DNA of 64,000 bases. Source: Eutypa lata. Lineage: Eukaryota; Ascomycota; Sordariomycetes; Xylariales; Diatrypaceae. The notes under the pieces are model-generated. The model made no database searches and had not been told where the DNA came from. It saw only the letters and a list, made by a program, of their open reading frames with translations. Location: contig JAKULF010000004.1 in the NCBI GenBank assembly GCA_022661535.1, positions 124,001 through 188,000 on the forward strand. The letters run 5' to 3'. Of the stretch, positions 59,297 to 64,000 are shown piece after piece. The stretch's first letter is position 1; the number at the start of each line of letters is the position of its first letter. The translations under genes were made by a program, and so were the position numbers.

Positions 59297-59665
59297 TTGA
59301 TAACTACAGCGGCAGCGCAATTGCAGTCATTAGTAGGTGGTAGGTAGACCCATTGAATCACAGGTGGTGTCGCAGACGATGGATGATATATAAACAAGCA
59401 AGCAGCAAGCCAAATGGGTTAACTCCCAAAAGTAGAGTTTTTCGTTTTGCCTGACTCGTATCAAACATGAATACCATGAGTTAAAAGACACGATGTTCTC
59501 CCCACCCCCAAACGCCCGTTTCATGCCATCGTCGGCTCGTGTCGCAAGCCAGCTAGTTAAGAGATACAATGATCGTACACAATGTCTCTGATCCACCAGT
59601 TTTTGTTCCTTCTTTCTTTCTTCATCCATTCATCCGTCTGTCCATTATATCTATCCATCCCCTCA
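59297..59665. other. convergent intergenic spacer
   Basis: A 369-bp stretch between the 3' ends of the SET gene and CBP4. Nothing else is recognised. Confidence 0.65.
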
Positions 59666-60350
59666 TCATAAGCCGGTCTCTTTCCGCATAGCTTCCTGCC
59701 TCGCCTTCTTCTCCTCGGCACTCGCGGAATCCTCGCGCAACTTGTCCGCCTTGGCCTTGCGGGCTGCTTCCTCCTGCACGACCCATACTAAATGAAGGTA
59801 TATACCCGTTAGCCATCGTGTCTCTTGCTCCCTACAACATGTGTCTGCGCCTCTCTATTTTTCTTTCTCTCCTTAATTTCGTATCTCCTTCACCTCTACA
59901 CATAACTGAACTGCCAAAATACAAAATCGCATCAAGGGGGATTCGGGGGTTCCGTACTAGGTTTATCCGATTTCGAATACTCCCTCAACCGCATCACGAA
60001 GTCGTCGAAGTCCTTCTGCCGCTCGTACCGCCGCTCCAGGCTCTTCTTCTGCAGCTCGGGGTTGTACCGCTTGAACAGCTCCTCGTCGGTCGGCTGGAGC
60101 CACATCGTCAGGGCCGGACCGCCCACACAGATCACGCCGCCGCTGTACGTAAATCAATGTGTTTTGTCAGTCGGTCAATCAGTCCATAATAGGTGGGTAG
60201 CTAATGGTGCTACGGTCTGCGATTTGCGATTTGCGCCTTGTGATTTTTGCTTGCGGTTGGTGGGTCGGTCAGTGGGACCGGAGTGCAGGGGAAAGCTTAC
60301 GCAACGGTCATCTTCAACCATGTTCCGAGTCTTGACGAACGCGCCGCCAT
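59666..60350 (-). CDS. CBP4: Cbp4, cytochrome bc1 complex assembly factor
   Basis: An inner-mitochondrial-membrane protein needed to assemble ubiquinol-cytochrome c reductase (complex III), acting with newly made cytochrome b. Three exons, 60350-60301, 60142-59958 and 59787-59666, give 118 residues with consistent phases, the usual length. The N-terminus [20 protein letters not shown] leads into the single membrane helix [14 protein letters not shown], then the conserved [40 protein letters not shown] and [13 protein letters not shown], and a charged coiled tail ending [11 protein letters not shown]. The proline of DKP and the following IWVVQEE are joined only after the second splice. Confidence 0.93.
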
Positions 60351-61585
60351 CTTGGGTTCCTGATGTTTCAGTAATGCCGATTGGAAATGCCCCGGATATC
60401 AAAAGGGTAACCAGAAGGTGGCGTGCGTGGTTGATGGTTAGAAACTCCGTTGCTAAGATTGGCCAATGACGAAAGTTCGGGGTCCGGTATTACATAAGCT
60501 TTGGTCTAACTAGTAGGCGCCTTGGTCGGTTCCATCTACGTAGTTAACTATTAGTGACCAATGAGCCTTCTCCGATGTCCCCTTTCGCCCCTTTTTTGAT
60601 CATTCAAATTCTAGCTATAAAAAGAATTGACGAAATTGATATGACTTGTTGTATTACTAGTTGACTTTATATTGTTATACAGATATCCCGGTGTTTAACC
60701 ACCGACGAAAGCGAAATTGTAACTTGTCCTAGGGCTACTTATGTAAAACACTTTGGAAGTCGGCAGGATGGCGTACGTTGGGAATTCCTTGATTCAAGTC
60801 CTACGGTATTCCAAGTCAGCTCTTGGAATCATAACCGGTCATATGCGCTATTAGCATCCACCTTGTAAGGCAGACAGATCATTGTTCTAGCACTCGGTCT
60901 ACAACATAAGGGGGCAATGTAGTGAGTTGCACACAGATTGGGATTCAGCCATTTATTTTCAGAGCTTGTCGTACTACGGCTCGATGAAACATTATATCCC
61001 TTTACAGCCCGGTGCCTCGCAGACAATAGTTCACTTCAGGGTAGAACAGCATGAACGCCCTGTTTGTCTGTCTGTGAGACTTGAAAGTGTTAATTTAAGC
61101 ATCACTCGAAGGGAACTAGTGATGTTTGGACAATATAACCACGAGCAAACGATGCCTCGAAAAGCTATGATATTTGTGCCTTTGTGGCATGCATATGTAT
61201 AGTATTCGTAGTGCATCACGGGAACCCGGCTCCTGCATGCTAAGAACCACTCGTTTCCGAATATTTACTCGAGTTACGTTACACATGAAACTTCAGTCTA
61301 AATGTTGCAATATCCTTTTGTCGTCCTAGTCGCTGATAATAGCTGTTAGCCCTTATTGGGTATCTATGCATTCCTGAGATCGTCGAATGACCTCCAAGTG
61401 TTAGTGAGTTAGCTGTCCTTTGTGGTTATCTTGCAGCCAACAACACCTGGCTTCATTCCCCGTGTGGCAGTATCTTCCCGGTCAAGGTAATATATATACA
61501 TATATATCTTTAAAATTTGGGTTCCTAAAATTCTTTAAGGTATATATTACTTCCATCAGTTACAAGCTTATAAAGCAGATACAAG
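60351..61585. other. intergenic region
   Basis: About 1.2 kb between divergent CBP4 and the DUF6594 gene. Open frames here are short and have no recognised motif. It presumably contains both promoters. Confidence 0.55.
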
Positions 61586-62734
61586 ATGTTTTCAGGTTTC
61601 AGGTCTCAGTCACAGCCAGAGGACGCCTCTCCTCAACAGGGGGATCGCATAACTGGTAAGTAACAAGATCCGATCGTACGGACAATTGATTCACACTAGG
61701 TAGTAGCAACGGCACCCGAGGGATTCCCGCAACTTGGTGCATTTATCGCAGGAAACGAGAGCTATCTCATCTTTCGTCGATTCAAATACTTGCAAGCACG
61801 GCTATTGATCCACATGCAGGACCAGCTTCGAGTATGCGAAGAGGAATTGGCCGCTTTGGAAGTTCCTATCACTGGCGTCAAAATGCACTCTAGAGTAGAT
61901 GACGAAAAACACTCAGGTCGGCGCAAAGAGCTCATGGAAGAGATAGAAGAGCGGTATGAGAAGTATAGTGAGTCTAGCGTTCCCCTTGTGCATGTTGTTA
62001 TCTTCGAATCTAATAAAATACGAGTTTCACTCCTCTCTCGTGCCTCGTCTTTAGCTTCGCGAGCAGATCCTACGACTACAGACTACCATAACTTGCGGAC
62101 CTTCTTCCGTAACTATACACCTCTTGTCGAGTCTGAGGTTTACTGTGGTGATAAAGACAAACGCGACTTAGTTGCCTTGGGGCCTAAGGGGGATACGACT
62201 GAAATAGACGAACTTTTGGGGAGATTTTTGCAAAGGGACCCTTGTCGCTTGATTCAGGTAAATAAAGAGTCATAACTCTAGTCACATTGACTCCACTGCT
62301 GACGATACTATAGAAATGTTTTACAAGTAGAGTAAGTTCTGTTTGCCGCCCAAAACCGACCAGACTATAACATTACTTTGTTAATAGAAAGACGGGGACT
62401 ACATTCTATTCTACTCGAATGCACGACTTGTCGTTGCTAAAGGCCTTCTCCTCGGAATTCCACTCATGGTTCTACTAATCGGTCCAATCTACCCACTGTT
62501 TAAACTAAGCAGCCATGAACTTACCCCAAGGACCCTAACCGCTATAATGTTCACGCAACTTGGGTTCACATGCTTTTTTGCCCTCTGCCTTAAATTCTTG
62601 ACCAGACTAAAACGACACGAGTTATTTGCCACAGCCGTAGCGTAAGTAATTCATATATATGCAGTGATTGATCTTTGCTAAAATTTTATAGATATATCGG
62701 TGTTCTCATAGTTTTCATGAGCCAAACCGTCTAG
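61586..62734 (+). CDS. DUF6594 family membrane protein
   Basis: A 287-residue protein from five exons: 61586-61655, 61704-61967, 62025-62257, 62388-62641 and 62692-62734, with consistent phases. The layout is that of the fungal DUF6594 family: a short polar N-terminus (MFSGFRSQSQPED), then FPQLGAFIAGNESYLIFRRF, and the long helical segment LQARLLIHMQDQLRVCEEEL. A polar middle (TFFRNYTPLVESEVYCGDKD, DLVALGPKGD) follows. The C-terminal part has three hydrophobic helices (GLLLGIPLMVLLIGPIYPLF, TQLGFTCFFALCLKFL and YIGVLIVFMSQTV), with RHELFATAVA before the last. The function of this family is not known to me; the helices at the end suggest an integral membrane location. Introns are 48-130 nt. 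Confidence 0.8.
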
Positions 62735-63474
62735 AGCATACAACAACTGACTTCAAAATCATCCATAGAGATGGAGGGCAGTGGGTGGAGATGGGCTTGC
62801 AGAATAGCAAAGGTAGACGGCCACAATCTTGTCATTGTTTGTTTCTTTCAGGGAAGGCGAACTATAGAGATTGATAACGGTGTTTATGAACAGAATTAAG
62901 TAAAGACAACTTCATAAGCCATCTTGAGATCCTCCTTTTGTTCGGACCAGTGAATCTATTTACCAATGTAAGACATGGCCCTATGAAAAAGGCCAATGGA
63001 ATGCTATGTGCTCGAAGATAATGAGGGACTATTATACCATTATTCCATGGACTCTGTACTAATACTGGGTATATACTGAGAAATATGAGCCATTCATCTA
63101 AAAGCTTTTATCCGTGTAGGTGCTTTAGAACAGGTATTCATTTTTTTTTCAATACATTATAATGAGGTATATGTCACACAGGGAATGGAGCCATATGTGT
63201 TGGCTGCAGGACAGCTGCAGCAGGAATGCAAAAGAATGCTAACACTTCAATATTTGGAGGTCATGCGACGATCAACGGAATGCATAGGTGCCTAATAAGA
63301 GCCAACAGCTATTAGCAGCAGCTAGGACGGCAATAGGATATTACAGATACGTACCTTCATTTTGTGTATATATAGTAAACGACCCTACAGGTCGTACAGA
63401 GGAAAAAGAAAGGACCTCACGGACCTTAGGACCAAAGAAAATTATTAGTTGAATAGAACCTCAGTTCCAAGCCT
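62735..63474. other. intergenic region
   Basis: About 0.7 kb with no recognised gene. If the truncated regulator to the right once continued leftward, its C-terminal part would have lain here, but no coherent coding sequence is visible. Confidence 0.5.
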
Positions 63475-64000
63475 TCACATCCTTGTCACAATATGGACCT
63501 CTGAGAGAACTTGCTTACGAGCCCAGTCAGCCCAAGCCTCGCCATGAACGGCGATTCCAGCACACCTCGCTAGTTTCTGAGACCGCACAGAGTCAAGAAA
63601 AACGACCCTGTCGATATTATAGTATCATTAGCAGATAGTAGACCTTTCATTCCGTGGGAATTATAACTAACCTAGCTCCTAGGGCGCACATGACGTACAA
63701 CAACGGTTTCGAATAGTCCTGGATTGCAAAATCCCTGCTCAGTGCGTGCATGAACGAGGGTTTGTGTATAAATGCCAGGCATCTCAGCGGATGGATTCGT
63801 TCGAAGTAGGTGTTGATTAGCCGTAGCCTAAGAGCAGGGTTCTCAAGGGGTATATCTGAGTATAGCCTTATTATGGTCAGCAAACTGGTTTCATATGACC
63901 CGATTTCCCACTTCGCCAAAGACGTACTCATCGAGCTCTATATCGAAGCGAGGGACTACAATTAGGTTTGGAGTTGCTGGACTATCGGACTCCTTGCTAG
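63475..64000 (-). pseudogene. fungal-specific transcription factor domain protein, partial and possibly truncated
   Basis: The gene runs off the right edge, so its N-terminus, including any zinc cluster, is outside the window. Visible exons are up to 63672 and 63607-63475, joined by a GTTAGT...GACAG intron in phase 2. A likely 3' splice site (ATATAG) lies just before the frame that opens at about 63937. The residues match the start of the fungal transcription factor homology domain: LRLRLINTYFERIHPLRCLA, FIHKPSFMHALSRD, YSKPLLYVMCALGAR, then HGEAWADWARKQVLS. The reading frame ends at 63475, where the domain should continue for another 200 or more residues. Either a further intron was missed (a GTCCAT site follows QVLSE) or the gene is a relic. 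Confidence 0.55.

Overview
This window reads as nuclear DNA of a filamentous ascomycete (Pezizomycotina, probably Sordariomycetes-like). The signs are many short GT-AG introns with CTAAC/CTGAC-like branch sites, Zn2Cys6 regulators, fungus-only families (DUF7704, DUF6594), an AT-saturated block that looks RIP-mutated, and spacers full of short TACC/GGTA, GA and CA repeats. All gene models were built by eye: exon phases were checked by arithmetic, but no database search was possible.

Layout. 1-9.6 kb is gene-poor apart from a LaeA-like methyltransferase whose 3' end is unresolved. 10.2-19.7 kb holds four genes that may form a unit: indoleamine 2,3-dioxygenase (BNA2 type), nicotinate-nucleotide pyrophosphorylase (BNA6 type), a Zn2Cys6 transcription factor and an MFS sugar-porter-type transporter. 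The first two are the first and last dedicated steps of tryptophan-to-NAD synthesis. 19.7-24.5 kb is gene-poor. 24.5-26.9 kb is a mitochondrial D-lactate dehydrogenase (DLD1 type). 26.9-35.7 kb has no recognisable gene. 35.7-45.6 kb carries ribosomal protein eS4, a double Myb-telobox protein, a DUF7704 membrane protein and a CFIm68/CPSF6-like RRM protein. About 46.7-47.9 kb is the AT-rich block. From 48.3 kb come LYS4 homoaconitase, the Sec61 gamma subunit, a DCAF11/WDR23-like WD40 protein, a SET-domain methyltransferase, CBP4 and a DUF6594 membrane protein. The right edge holds part of a second, possibly truncated, fungal transcription factor.

Two observations stand out. Inside LYS4, three introns are recognisably homologous to each other (a possible fourth is weaker) and keep a small internal hairpin, as expected of introner-like elements that multiply as new spliceosomal introns. 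The same gene has exons of only 16 and 12 nt. The other is the BNA2/BNA6 pair flanked by a regulator and a transporter, a candidate kynurenine/NAD-linked cluster.
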